Assembly (NCBI GenBank): GCA_902495705.1
Contig: CABUXT010000021.1
Span: 1-38,769 of the forward strand
Length of the DNA: 38,769 nucleotides
Origin: an uncultured cyanobacterium
GTDB lineage: Bacteria > Cyanobacteriota > Vampirovibrionia > Gastranaerophilales > Gastranaerophilaceae
Direction: 5' to 3'
Made by a program: the position numbers and the translations under genes. Shown piece by piece: positions 24,601 to 32,882 of the stretch. The stretch's first letter is position 1. The number at the start of each line of letters is the position of its first letter. A model generated the notes under the pieces. The model ran no database searches. It was not told the origin of the DNA and was given only the letters and a program-made list of their open reading frames with translations.

Positions 24601-27072
24601 ATGAGTAACAAAATCAGTTCTATAAAAGTTAGAGGGGCAAGGGTTCACAATCTTAAAAACATAGATGTCGATATTCCGCTAAATAAAATCGTCGGAATAG
24701 CAGGAGTTTCAGGCTCAGGCAAATCATCCCTTGCTCTTGGAGTTTTATATTCAGAAGGTTCTAGGCGTTATTTAGAGGCACTTTCGACCTACACAAGACG
24801 CCGTATGACTCAAGCCGAAAAAGCCCTTGTTGATGAGATTTTATATGTGCCTGCATCGCTTGCATTGCACCAACGTCCGGCAGTTCCGGGGGTGAGAAGT
24901 ACATTTGGAACAGGGACTGAACTCTTAAATAGTCTGCGCCTTATGTTTTCAAGACTAGCAAGTCATCGTTGTCCAAATGGGCATTATCACGCGCCGACTT
25001 TAGCTGTTGCAAGTGAACAGGAGCTTATTTGTCCTGTCTGCCAAGCACATTTTTTCGCACCATCAGCGGAAGAATTAGCGTTTAATAGTCAAGGAGCTTG
25101 TCAAACTTGTGGCGGTACAGGAATAGTCAGAACCGTTGATAAATCTACATTAGTGCCTGATGAATCTTTAACCATTGATGAAGGTGCCGTTGCACCTTGG
25201 GGGACACTTATGTGGTCATTGATGACTGATGTTTGTCGAGAAATGGGGGTCAGAACAAACATTCCTTTTAAAGATTTAACCGACAAAGAAAAAGATATCG
25301 TTTATAACGGACCTGCTGAAAAGAAACATATTTTTTACAAGGCAAAAAATACAAATCAAGCAGGAGAACTTGATTTTACATACTACAACGCAGTTTACAC
25401 CGTAGAAAATGCCTTAGCAAAAGTCAAAGATGAAAAGAGTATGAAACGTGTTGAAAAGTTTTTGAAACAAGATGTTTGCCCAAACTGCCAAGGTACTCGA
25501 CTGTCACAAAAAGCAAGGTATCCTCAAATTATGGGAATATCACTTGATGAGGCTTGCAAAATGACATTGAAAGAACTTGTTGAGTGGGTAAAGAAAGTTC
25601 CAAGTTCTATGCCTGAAGAAATGCAACCAATGGCAGATGCGATTTGCGAATCATTTTTGACGGTTGCAAAACGCCTTATGGATTTAGGTTTGAGCTATTT
25701 AACCTTAGATAGGGCGGCATCAACTCTTTCTACTGGAGAGCGTCAGAGAATGCAACTTGCTCGTGCAGTAAGGAATCGTACAACCGGCGTTTTATACGTT
25801 TTAGATGAGCCGTCAATCGGTTTGCACCCTTCTAATATTATAGGTTTAAAAGGTGTTATGCACGACTTAATTGATGATGGAAATTCAATTATTTTAGTTG
25901 ACCACGATACCCAAATTTTAACCGAATCCGATTGGATTATTGAAATGGGTCCAAAAGCAGGAGTCAATGGCGGTTATGTAATTGCAGAGGGAACGGTTAA
26001 GGATTTAGAAAACAATAAAAATTCCATTATTGGTAAATTTTTATCAGAACAAAAACAAGTACCAGTCAGGAAACAAGCAAGCGCAAACGATATGTTTGAG
26101 TTTGGAAAAATCTCAATGACAACTGATACCATTCATACAGTAAAACCTTTGAAAGTTGAGATTCCAAAAGGTCGCTTGACAGTTGTAACAGGTGTTTCAG
26201 GTTCAGGAAAAACGACAATGGTTTTGGAAAGTTTAACCCCTGCACTTGAATCAATTTCCAATAACAAAAAACTTCCTAAACATATAAAAACAATTGACGC
26301 AGAGGGAATTAAACAGGTTAAATTAATAGATGCAACTCCAATCGGTATAAACATTCGTTCTACGGTTGCAACTTATGCAAATATTCATGACGAACTTAGA
26401 AAAACTTTTGCAAAATCCGCAAAGAGTATGAATTTAGGCTACAAAGCCGGCGATTTTTCTTACAATACAGGGAAATTGCGTTGTCCAACTTGTGATGGAA
26501 CAGGTGTAATTAATCTTGATGTTCAATTTTTGCCGGATGTAGAAATTCCTTGCCCAGATTGTGGCGGTTCAAGATATGCCAAACCAGCAAGCCAAGTCAA
26601 ATTTAACGGTCATTCCCTTCCTGAATTAATGGCGATGGACGTAAATACTGCCCTAGAGGCTTGCAAGGGCTTAAATTCTGTTTGCCAAAGATTACAAATA
26701 TTGAAGGATTTAGGTTTAGGGTATTTGACATTAGGAGAGGCAACTCCAAGCCTATCTGGCGGTGAGGCTCAGAGATTAAAATTAGCAAGTGAAATGCGAA
26801 AAACACAGTCTGACTCTGTTTTTATTTTTGATGAACCGACAATTGGCTTGCATCCGCTTGATGTGCAAACACTTTTGAATGTATTTCAAACTCTTATTGA
26901 TAACGGAGCAACAGTAATCGTTATTGAACACGATTTAGATGTAATAAGAAATGCTGATTATATCATAGATATGGGACCGGAAGGCGGAGATGAAGGTGGC
27001 GAAATAGTATTTTCAGGCACCCCACAAGAATTAAAAACCTGCCCAAAATCCCAAACCGCTAAGTTTTTATAG
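24601..27072 (+). CDS. UvrA-family protein, short UvrA2-like form (excinuclease ABC subunit A homologue)
   Basis: A double ABC ATPase that recognises damaged or drug-bound DNA. First half: Walker A GVSGSGKSS, signature LSTGERQRMQ, Walker B YVLDEPSIGLHP. Second half: GVSGSGKTT, LSGGEAQRLKL, IFDEPTIGLHP. Zinc-binding Cys pairs are in CPVC/CQTC and, in the second half, CPTC/CPDC. At 823 residues it is 110-130 shorter than housekeeping UvrA; the shortening falls in the first half, where UvrB binds, as in UvrA2/DrrC-like proteins linked to resistance to DNA-damaging drugs. It lies directly after a drug pump, which supports that role. Base composition looks somewhat richer in G+C than its neighbours, a possible sign of transfer. 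Confidence 0.88.
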   Translation: MSNKISSIKVRGARVHNLKNIDVDIPLNKIVGIAGVSGSGKSSLALGVLYSEGSRRYLEALSTYTRRRMTQAEKALVDEILYVPASLALHQRPAVPGVRSTFGTGTELLNSLRLMFSRLASHRCPNGHYHAPTLAVASEQELICPVCQAHFFAPSAEELAFNSQGACQTCGGTGIVRTVDKSTLVPDESLTIDEGAVAPWGTLMWSLMTDVCREMGVRTNIPFKDLTDKEKDIVYNGPAEKKHIFYKAKNTNQAGELDFTYYNAVYTVENALAKVKDEKSMKRVEKFLKQDVCPNCQGTRLSQKARYPQIMGISLDEACKMTLKELVEWVKKVPSSMPEEMQPMADAICESFLTVAKRLMDLGLSYLTLDRAASTLSTGERQRMQLARAVRNRTTGVLYVLDEPSIGLHPSNIIGLKGVMHDLIDDGNSIILVDHDTQILTESDWIIEMGPKAGVNGGYVIAEGTVKDLENNKNSIIGKFLSEQKQVPVRKQASANDMFEFGKISMTTDTIHTVKPLKVEIPKGRLTVVTGVSGSGKTTMVLESLTPALESISNNKKLPKHIKTIDAEGIKQVKLIDATPIGINIRSTVATYANIHDELRKTFAKSAKSMNLGYKAGDFSYNTGKLRCPTCDGTGVINLDVQFLPDVEIPCPDCGGSRYAKPASQVKFNGHSLPELMAMDVNTALEACKGLNSVCQRLQILKDLGLGYLTLGEATPSLSGGEAQRLKLASEMRKTQSDSVFIFDEPTIGLHPLDVQTLLNVFQTLIDNGATVIVIEHDLDVIRNADYIIDMGPEGGDEGGEIVFSGTPQELKTCPKSQTAKFL

Positions 27073-27110
27073 GAAAATAATTGTAGAGTCAACAAGGATT
27101 GAAACTTTAT

Positions 27111-27521
27111 TTATAGTTCTTTTACCATAGTTATATGTTCGCAGTATTCATCAAAATAAATTCCACCAACTTCTTTGTAACCAAGCTTTTTATAAAACTC
27201 TTTCACTCTGACTTGAGCCGAAACTTCTATCTTTTTTCCACCATCATTTTTAATTTCTTGTTCTGCAATATTCATAATTTTGTTACCAAGATGTTTGCCC
27301 CTGTAATCTTTCACTATTGCAACTCTTCCAATATGATAAATTCCGTTTTGTAAAAAATATCGACAAGTTGCAATCGGTTTATCATTGTCATAAAGAACAA
27401 TGTGCGAACATTTTTTGTCTATTTCGTCAAATTCATCCTTAAAGCCTTGCTCATCTACAAATATAGCCGTCCTTATACCAATAATATCATCATTTAAACC
27501 AATAAATTTTTTATATTGCAT
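27111..27521 (-). CDS. GNAT family N-acetyltransferase (ElaA/YjcF-like)
   Basis: A 136-residue acetyltransferase. The acetyl-CoA-binding signature is clear in GRVAIVKDYRGKHLGNKI, with R-G-K-H-L-G as the pyrophosphate loop, and FYKKLGYKEVGG closes the fold. The N-terminal RTAIFVDEQGF resembles the ElaA/YjcF group. Substrate unknown; small amines, peptides or drugs are possible. It follows the flavin-protein gene by 21 bases on the same strand, with AGGA about 8 bases before the ATG, so the two form an operon. Confidence 0.88.
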   Translation of the reverse strand: MQYKKFIGLNDDIIGIRTAIFVDEQGFKDEFDEIDKKCSHIVLYDNDKPIATCRYFLQNGIYHIGRVAIVKDYRGKHLGNKIMNIAEQEIKNDGGKKIEVSAQVRVKEFYKKLGYKEVGGIYFDEYCEHITMVKEL

Positions 27522-27542
27522 TTTCAGATTCCTTTCTCAATA

Positions 27543-28019
27543 TTAACTTTCATTTACTGTTTTTCCACAGATATGTTCAGGTGTAAGCTCAAGAACAGTA
27601 ACGAATTTTGCAAACTTTTCAATTTCATCATCAATATAACTTTTTTCAAAATTAAATTGCTCTGCAAATTCCCTAACAATATTAATCGTTTTTACTCTAT
27701 CTTCTAAAATTTTAATTCTGCCAAAAACAATAACACTTTTGTAATCAAGTCCTCGTTTTCCTTCGATTTGAGTGCCTTTGTCGTAAACGCAAAAAGAGAC
27801 TTTATCGTGATTTTTTATCGCGTCAATTTTATGCCCTTCTCTGCTTCCATGAAAGTATATCTTATTATTATCTTGAGAATAATAGAAATTAATCGGAACA
27901 CCATAAGGATAATCATCATCACCTAAAACAGATAGAACACCTCTAACTTCATTTTTCAAAACATCAATACAAGATTCTTTCGGTAATTGTTGTTTTTTTC
28001 TTCGTAGTTGTCTAAACAT
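27543..28019 (-). CDS. pyridoxamine 5'-phosphate oxidase-like flavin protein (Nim-like)
   Basis: A 158-residue split-beta-barrel flavoprotein of the PNPOx-like/NimA group. LRRKKQQLPKE at the N-terminus, GVLSVLGDDDYPYGVPINF and IYFHGSREGHKIDAI are typical of the Nim-like proteins common in anaerobes, some of which reduce 5-nitroimidazole drugs to harmless amines. The conserved HGSREGHK stretch binds flavin. AAGGAG lies 7 bases before the ATG. First gene of a two-gene unit with the GNAT. Real substrate not readable; nitro-drug reduction is inference from the family. Confidence 0.85.
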   Translation of the reverse strand: MFRQLRRKKQQLPKESCIDVLKNEVRGVLSVLGDDDYPYGVPINFYYSQDNNKIYFHGSREGHKIDAIKNHDKVSFCVYDKGTQIEGKRGLDYKSVIVFGRIKILEDRVKTINIVREFAEQFNFEKSYIDDEIEKFAKFVTVLELTPEHICGKTVNES

Positions 28020-28088
28020 TTACACTCTCCTTAATTTTAATTTAACATAAAGAACTTGATTACAAAGCCCAAAAGCCTTAGTAAATTA

Positions 28089-28406
28089 TTATGTCGAAAG
28101 TAATTTTAGCCCAGTAATACCGGACAAAATAAATATTATACAAACTATTCTTGCAACATTTACAGGTTCTTTGAATAAAAGGATTCCAAGTATAACGGTT
28201 CCTAACGTACCTATGCCTGTCCATATTGCATAAGCAGTACCTAATGGAATATTTTTTAACGCAATGGCAAGAAAATAAAAACTTGCAACCATACCAATAA
28301 TTGTTAATATACTAATTGTTAGATTAGAAAAACCATCTGATAATTTCATACCAATAGCCCATGCTACTTCAAACATTCCTGCAATTATTAAATAAAACCA
28401 ATTCAT
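28089..28406 (-). CDS. sugE: small multidrug resistance family exporter, SugE/Gdx type (guanidinium exporter)
   Basis: A 105-residue four-helix membrane protein acting as an antiparallel dimer. The proton/substrate Glu is E13 (GMFEVAWAIGMK). The segment GTAYAIWTGIGTLGTVILG is the diagnostic Gdx/SugE sequence, and the C-terminus has ITGLKLLS. Family knowledge: the Gdx branch exports guanidinium in exchange for protons rather than broad drugs. I start it at ATG 28406, which has AAAGGAG at 7 bases; the frame also opens at 28433, but that point lies in the terminator T-run. The long, folded leader and terminator suggest RNA-level control. Confidence 0.92.
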   Translation of the reverse strand: MNWFYLIIAGMFEVAWAIGMKLSDGFSNLTISILTIIGMVASFYFLAIALKNIPLGTAYAIWTGIGTLGTVILGILLFKEPVNVARIVCIIFILSGITGLKLLST

Positions 28407-28431
28407 AATTATTCTCCTTTGTCTTATATAC

Positions 28432-28488
28432 AAAAAGCATCTTTTGAATATTCCCTCAAAGGCCTAATGGAATATTTAAAAGATGCTT
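28432..28488 (-). terminator. intrinsic terminator in the sugE leader
   Basis: Leftward reading: an 11-bp outer stem (28488-28478 with 28445-28435), one mismatch, then an 8-bp inner stem (AATATTCC with GGAATATT), an apical loop with TAGGCCTTTG, and T5 after the stem. It lies 26 bases before the sugE ATG and downstream of its promoter. Confidence 0.8.
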
Positions 28489-28498
28489 ACCCGGCGGC

Positions 28499-28516
28499 AA
28501 ATATTTGCAAATATTT
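28499..28516. repeat. 18-base perfect palindrome in the sugE leader
   Basis: AAATATTTGCAAATATTT is identical on both strands. In RNA it could form a 6-bp hairpin between the first stem and the terminator of the leader; in DNA it could be an operator for a dimeric regulator. Confidence 0.5.
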
Positions 28517-28559
28517 TTATAATTTGGAATGATACTTTTAATCTTTTCATTCCAACTAT

Positions 28560-28587
28560 ATTATATCATTAAATTAAAAAAATCCAA
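28560..28587 (-). promoter_or_regulatory. sigma70-like promoter of sugE
   Basis: Reading leftward: TTGGAT (28587-28582), 16 bases, then a perfect TATAAT (28565-28560). Transcription would begin near 28553, at the foot of the first leader hairpin. Confidence 0.65.
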
Positions 28588-28722
28588 AGCCATACAAATT
28601 TGACACAAATAATCTATTTAACAACAATCTAAATCAGATTGTAGGAGGTTAATTCGTTTTTATGAAAGGATATAAGATAAATCTTATTCCAAGAATCAAA
28701 GGTAAATAAACACATGGTTTGA

Positions 28723-29919
28723 TTATGTATTGAACAATTCTATGTTATATATAGTTTTGAAATCTTTTGTTTTGCGCTCAAGTGGGACAATGTTTGGTAT
28801 AGACTTAACATCATCAGGTTCCGGCATTTCAGCGAACTCTATATTTTTAAATAATTCTTTAGATTTAATTTTATCTATGTTTTGCAGAACTTTTTTTATT
28901 TTGTCCGTTGAACTTGTATCTATCCACAAGGTATTAAAGTTGGAACCAAAGCTTCCTAAATACAAATCTACATTGTCATTTTCATCTGCTCCAAAGTGCA
29001 TCGTGTATCCGTCATACTTGGGAACAAAAGCGATAAACTCTGCACCTTTAATGTTTCGTACATCAATTTTCTTTTTAAACCTGTGTCCGCCTATGATATT
29101 TTCATCGAGACGTTCCGGATTGGATTCAAAAACCAAAACTGTTGTATTATACTCATCAGCACAAGTGCATAATGTGGATTTTAGTTTGCTTATTATATTA
29201 AAATTTTCATCTGTTGGAACAGTGTATTTGTCAAAATTGTCAATGTAAATAATTGAATGTTCACCACTTTGTTTATTTTTTTTCAAATGGGTAAGAAATT
29301 CTTTGTTTACCGCCCTTAAAGGAATTTTATTAAAATCTATTTGTACAACATTACAACCGTTGTTTGTCAGGTAATTTATAACATCTTTTTGAGCATCTTT
29401 GTCATCAAGCCCCAGAATCATTATCCCATGCGGATAATTCTTTTCATCCAACTCGTTTAGTTTGATGTATTTATAGTCTAGCTCTTTGAAAATTTGTTTT
29501 TTGCGCAGTCCTTTAACTAATAGTTTATTAATCTGAATTCTTTCAGCATCTCGACTGTCGTTTTCCTTATCTATTTCTCGTGACAGTTTAATATGTTTTG
29601 CCAGTTCAGTTTCATTATCCCTATTGGTTTTATTTAGATTTGTTTCAAGTGTTTGGATTTTTTTGTCTTTGTTTGCATAAGCAGTTTTTAATTTTTCAAT
29701 AAGAGATAATATACTATTGTAGGTAAAACCCATATCATCATCTTCATAAACTTCTTTCCAAATCCAAGTTGGATTATCTTTAACGTACAAGTATTTTTTT
29801 GCCATAGAAACAACATACGGTCCGTAATCCTTTTCACACTCTTCTCCACGAAAAGACGGCTTTGAGCGATATGTAGTTCCATAAGGTCGATAATTGTTAT
29901 AGATTCCACTTACCCTCAT
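28723..29919 (-). CDS. AAA-like protein with degenerate Walker A (pseudo-ATPase) and coiled coil
   Basis: A 398-residue protein of the same build as the AAA+ ATPase two genes upstream: leader with PSFRG (residues 21-25), helical/coiled-coil part (about 65-135), then a nucleotide-binding-like core. Where the ATPase has GILLYGQHGTGKT, this one has GIMILGLDDKDAQ, lacking G-K-T, so ATP binding is probably lost. The Walker B-like IIYIDNFD (223-230) and sensor-1-like VLVFESNPERLDE (261-273) align with ILLDDFN and ILMTTNHPRKID. The C-terminal 110 residues differ. AAGGAG lies 9 bases before the ATG, three bases after the upstream stop. Last gene of the leftward operon; a regulatory or scaffold subunit is the likely role. 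Confidence 0.75.
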   Translation of the reverse strand: MRVSGIYNNYRPYGTTYRSKPSFRGEECEKDYGPYVVSMAKKYLYVKDNPTWIWKEVYEDDDMGFTYNSILSLIEKLKTAYANKDKKIQTLETNLNKTNRDNETELAKHIKLSREIDKENDSRDAERIQINKLLVKGLRKKQIFKELDYKYIKLNELDEKNYPHGIMILGLDDKDAQKDVINYLTNNGCNVVQIDFNKIPLRAVNKEFLTHLKKNKQSGEHSIIYIDNFDKYTVPTDENFNIISKLKSTLCTCADEYNTTVLVFESNPERLDENIIGGHRFKKKIDVRNIKGAEFIAFVPKYDGYTMHFGADENDNVDLYLGSFGSNFNTLWIDTSSTDKIKKVLQNIDKIKSKELFKNIEFAEMPEPDDVKSIPNIVPLERKTKDFKTIYNIELFNT

Positions 29920-29922
29920 TAT

Positions 29923-31341
29923 TTAGAACTCCTTTATGCCGTCTAAATATGGCTTGTAATCACCAGCCCAAACCATTGTATCGCCCCATAATTCTGTTTT
30001 GCGAACATTTTTCAAAAATTGTTCCAAGTTTTTGATATTATCTTTTGTTAATGCATGCAACAATGCTTGATAAGAAATATTATTTTCTAATTTATCAGTG
30101 TATTTGGCTATATCGTCAAAACTACGAACAGTTTCAGGTGTCATTGTGCTCATTATTTCTGAAATATGGTCCGGGCAAGTTAGTCTATATAACTCTTTAT
30201 ATTGTCTGATTTTAGGTTCAACCGTTTCGGATAAGAATTTTAAATCCTTACCTTTTAAGTCTTTTAAATATGGTTTTATTTCTGCAAGTTCTGCAATATT
30301 GTATAATTTAGGGTCTTTCATTACCATATCAAATATTTTTGAATCCTCTTCAACCTTTAGAAATTTTAAAACTTCAGGAATTTTTATTTTTAATTCGTTT
30401 AAGTTTTCTAAATTCGTCAAAATTGGTTTTATACTGTGAGTATTTGAGTTATTAAAAGTTTGCAAAAGCTGGATTATCTCTTTTTCTGTATCTTTAAGTT
30501 TATTGCTGTTTTGTATAATTGGTGTAACGCAAGTATAATTTTGGTCATTAACATTTATCAAAATATTATAGCGGCTAATGTTCTTATTTTTTAAATTATC
30601 AGCTTCTGCAACTGTTTGCACTACATTTTGTGAGTTTTTTGTGAATTTGTTTAATAGTTTTACGTATTTGCTTGCCATGTTCAACTTCAGGGGTTCTTCA
30701 TATTTCTTTAGTATAAGAAATAATTCATCAAACATATATTCACTGTTTTCCGTTTTTAAGTCAGTCAAATACATTGCAATATCGTCAATATCTTCAACTT
30801 TAAAATCTTTCGGAGTTTTGGTTACTCTTTCAAATATGTGCTTATTTTTCTTTGTCAGAGTTTCAAACAAGGTAACTATATCTTCTGTTGGTGAGGTTAT
30901 AAATTCTTTTAAATTTTTCATTTTGTCGGAAATTGTACTAATACCCTCAGCTACCATAAAATCTTTATTTTGTTCATTTATACCTGTTAGTAATTTGTTA
31001 AAGTCTTGCTCTACAATACCGAGTTTTTGGGCATGTGTAATGAACAATGGGAATATGTCTTGTGCAAGCTCTTTGTTTTGTGGTTGAAGTTTTTTTATAA
31101 GATTTTGTGTTTGTTTGGTTAGTTGTTTAACTGACATGCCGGAAGGTTTGCGAAATTTTGAAACCAGTCCAAAAAGCGCCGTAGCACCAGCTGCAACAAC
31201 ACCACCTATAGTCAAATTTTTCTTAGTTGAAATTTCATTGATTTCAGTATTTGTATTAACAGGAGGTATTGTGTTTTTATTTGTAAATTTTACTTGCGCT
31301 GTTCTTACAGAATATTCTGAACTTGAGACCGGTAGTATCAT
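29923..31341 (-). CDS. helical protein with one predicted membrane segment, function unknown
   Basis: A 472-residue protein between the active and the degenerate AAA proteins. The N-terminus has a weaker copy of the shared motif (VKFTN, residues 17-21), then a Thr/Asn-rich linker, a hydrophobic stretch at 43-60 (LTIGGVVAAGATALFGLVSK) that could cross the membrane, and about 400 residues of Lys/Leu-rich helices. These look like degenerate repeats of roughly 45 residues with recurring patterns such as LKEF, DDIAMYL and LKDLKGKDL. No known family recognised. Its ATG overlaps the ATPase stop by one base (TAATG). Probably the membrane or scaffold partner of the ATPase. Confidence 0.7.
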   Translation of the reverse strand: MILPVSSSEYSVRTAQVKFTNKNTIPPVNTNTEINEISTKKNLTIGGVVAAGATALFGLVSKFRKPSGMSVKQLTKQTQNLIKKLQPQNKELAQDIFPLFITHAQKLGIVEQDFNKLLTGINEQNKDFMVAEGISTISDKMKNLKEFITSPTEDIVTLFETLTKKNKHIFERVTKTPKDFKVEDIDDIAMYLTDLKTENSEYMFDELFLILKKYEEPLKLNMASKYVKLLNKFTKNSQNVVQTVAEADNLKNKNISRYNILINVNDQNYTCVTPIIQNSNKLKDTEKEIIQLLQTFNNSNTHSIKPILTNLENLNELKIKIPEVLKFLKVEEDSKIFDMVMKDPKLYNIAELAEIKPYLKDLKGKDLKFLSETVEPKIRQYKELYRLTCPDHISEIMSTMTPETVRSFDDIAKYTDKLENNISYQALLHALTKDNIKNLEQFLKNVRKTELWGDTMVWAGDYKPYLDGIKEF

Positions 31342-32723
31342 TATTTTCCCTCATTTGTACTGTTTTTATAATAAGTTTCTAAAATTTCATTTATGTCATC
31401 TAAAAATGCTTCATACGTTTTATGTGTAATATCAGGTTTAACTTGCTCGATTGCTTTAAGCAGGTCTTGTTCTGTAATTTGCGCTCCTGAAGTATTTTCT
31501 TTTGCGTTATCCACGACATTTACAATACCTTGGGCACTGTATGCTTCATTTTTTGCCATTGCTTGTATAACTTTTTGACCTAATAAAGTATAGTCAATAT
31601 CTTGTTCCGTAAATCCTTTTAAATGATATTTGAAAATTTTTGCCGCATCTGAAGCGTTCGGTGGGCCAAGATAAATTTGATAAGGAATCAAATTTGCATT
31701 TAAAAGGGTTGAATCAATTTTTCTTGGATGGTTTGTTGTCATAAGAATTGTTGCTTTGTATTTGTCAGAACAGTTTGCCAATAATTTGGATAATTGACCT
31801 ACATTTGTCTCACTAAAATCACTGCTACCGTTTTCAATTGCTTCTTTTTCAAAAGGATTTATCTGCGCTACAGAGTTAAAATCATCCAGTAATATTATTG
31901 TTCTTTTTTTCGGAGTTTCTGGAGAATTGTATCTTTTTTTAGACAGTTTTAATTCTCTTTCTAAGTCCATTATTACATCGTCATCATCTTGCAGCATATC
32001 TATTTTTACAAATTCACATCCGGCTTGTTCTGCAAAGGCTTGAGCAAAACGAGTTTTTCCGGTGCCATGCTGTCCGTAAAGCAATATTCCGTTTGGCATA
32101 TTTACATCAAGTCCGGCTCTTTCTTGAGCAATCTTGTTTATAAAAGCATCACTAACCGTCATTTTGTGAACTTCATAGCCTGCAATTTTATCCCAGCCTT
32201 TACCAGCTTCTCGGCGGTTAAGGATTTCTTGTTCTTTTCTAAGTTTATCAACTTCGGATTTTTGAGTCTCAATATTTTCAGAAACTTTATCTGTTTTTGT
32301 TTGATTTTCTTGAAGTTTTTGTCGTAAATCCTTGATAATATCATCTTTTAGATGACTTTCTTGAGCTATTTTAAGTTGTTCTTGAAGAAGTTTTGTTTTT
32401 TCAATCAAAGTTTTTTTATGTTCTTCTGCTTCTTTCAATCTCTGTTCTTTTTCATCTAATGTTGCATTTTTAGCTGCAATTACAGCAGCCTGACTCAGGT
32501 TGAAACCAATAAGCATTTGATTAACTCTTTCTTTTGCTTCACCTTTGCCCCAACTAAAAACTTTTTCAATCCACGCCCTTTTATCAAGTTCTTCTTTTAA
32601 ATGTTTTTCATAATCAAAATAATCTTGATTTCCATTAAAAGAAATGCTATGAGAATATGGATATTTTTTTACGTTTTGATGATATGCAGTTGTTTTGAAA
32701 CCATTTATTGGTGAAATAAACAT
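31341..32723 (-). CDS. AAA+ ATPase with N-terminal ISFNG motif and coiled coil
   Basis: A 460-residue ATPase. In order: leader beginning MFISPINGFK with ISFNG at 27-31; a long coiled coil (about 75-172); and an AAA+ core with Walker A GQHGTGKT (217-224), Walker B ILLDDF (277-282), sensor 1 TTNHPRKID (329-337) and a C-terminal helical lid around SAQGIVNVV. Such proteins remodel or unfold other proteins; the layout recalls FtsH/katanin-like AAA domains, but no protease domain is attached. AAGGAGG lies 4 bases before the ATG. It is the first gene of a three-gene operon with a helical membrane protein and an AAA-like pseudo-ATPase. Function unknown. Confidence 0.85.
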   Translation of the reverse strand: MFISPINGFKTTAYHQNVKKYPYSHSISFNGNQDYFDYEKHLKEELDKRAWIEKVFSWGKGEAKERVNQMLIGFNLSQAAVIAAKNATLDEKEQRLKEAEEHKKTLIEKTKLLQEQLKIAQESHLKDDIIKDLRQKLQENQTKTDKVSENIETQKSEVDKLRKEQEILNRREAGKGWDKIAGYEVHKMTVSDAFINKIAQERAGLDVNMPNGILLYGQHGTGKTRFAQAFAEQAGCEFVKIDMLQDDDDVIMDLERELKLSKKRYNSPETPKKRTIILLDDFNSVAQINPFEKEAIENGSSDFSETNVGQLSKLLANCSDKYKATILMTTNHPRKIDSTLLNANLIPYQIYLGPPNASDAAKIFKYHLKGFTEQDIDYTLLGQKVIQAMAKNEAYSAQGIVNVVDNAKENTSGAQITEQDLLKAIEQVKPDITHKTYEAFLDDINEILETYYKNSTNEGK

Positions 32724-32763
32724 ATATCCTCCTTTTTGTATTTTATTAAACTCGTAAAAATAT

Positions 32764-32792
32764 AATTTACCAGTAATAGCATAAAATTGTAA
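32764..32792 (-). promoter_or_regulatory. possible promoter of the AAA operon
   Basis: Reading leftward: TTACAA (32792-32787), 17 bases, TAAATT (32769-32764), about 40 bases before ATG 32723. The spacer is very AT-rich, so chance matches are easy. Confidence 0.35.
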
Positions 32793-32835
32793 TATTTGTT
32801 AATATTTAAAAATAAACTGGCAAAAAAATCTTTTT

Positions 32836-32865
32836 TTGAACATTATTCCTAGAAATATTTAATTT
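32836..32865 (+). promoter_or_regulatory. possible promoter of the ankyrin-protein operon
   Basis: TTGAAC at 32836, 18 bases, TAATTT at 32860, close to GTG 32883. With the leftward candidate it makes a divergent control region of about 160 bases between two gene sets that share N-terminal leaders. Confidence 0.3.
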
Positions 32866-32882
32866 ATGGGGAATGAGTATTA

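Larger units (their letters stand above)
28407..28555 (-). promoter_or_regulatory. folded 5' leader of sugE, riboswitch-like (guanidine-sensing candidate)
   Basis: Starting right at the predicted transcription start, the RNA has a perfect 9-bp stem, TTGGAATGA with TCATTCCAA (28524-28555, 14-base A-rich loop), then a GC island GCCGCCGGGTAAGC in otherwise AT-rich sequence, then a long intrinsic terminator just before the ribosome site. The 5' strand of the first hairpin (GGAAT and AAAAGAT) can also pair with the 5' arm of the terminator (ATCTTTT and ATTCC), giving a switch. Gdx genes are classic guanidine-riboswitch targets. I cannot see the ACGR loops of class II or known motifs of classes I and III; class IV or a new class are open. 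Structure is by eye. Confidence 0.6.

Noticed and set aside
28407..28555. Assignment of the sugE leader to guanidine riboswitch class I, II or III
   Set aside because: I do not see the ACGR twin loops of class II or sequences I recognise from I or III; class left open.
28662..28709. 15-codon plus-strand frame (MKGYKINLIPRIKGK) with AGGAGG 13 bases upstream
   Set aside because: Spacing is too long, no -10 box follows the TTGACA at 28600, and the peptide is too short to judge.
28730..29248. Plus-strand open frame of 172 codons
   Set aside because: Antisense to the AAA-like gene; Ser/Phe/Leu-rich shadow composition.
30578..31087. Plus-strand open frame of 169 codons
   Set aside because: Antisense to the helical-protein gene; composition is the complement of Lys/Glu-rich coding sequence.
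32821..32838. A7 and T7 runs before the ankyrin operon as a phase-variation switch
   Set aside because: Non-coding, mixed and short; common in such AT-rich DNA.
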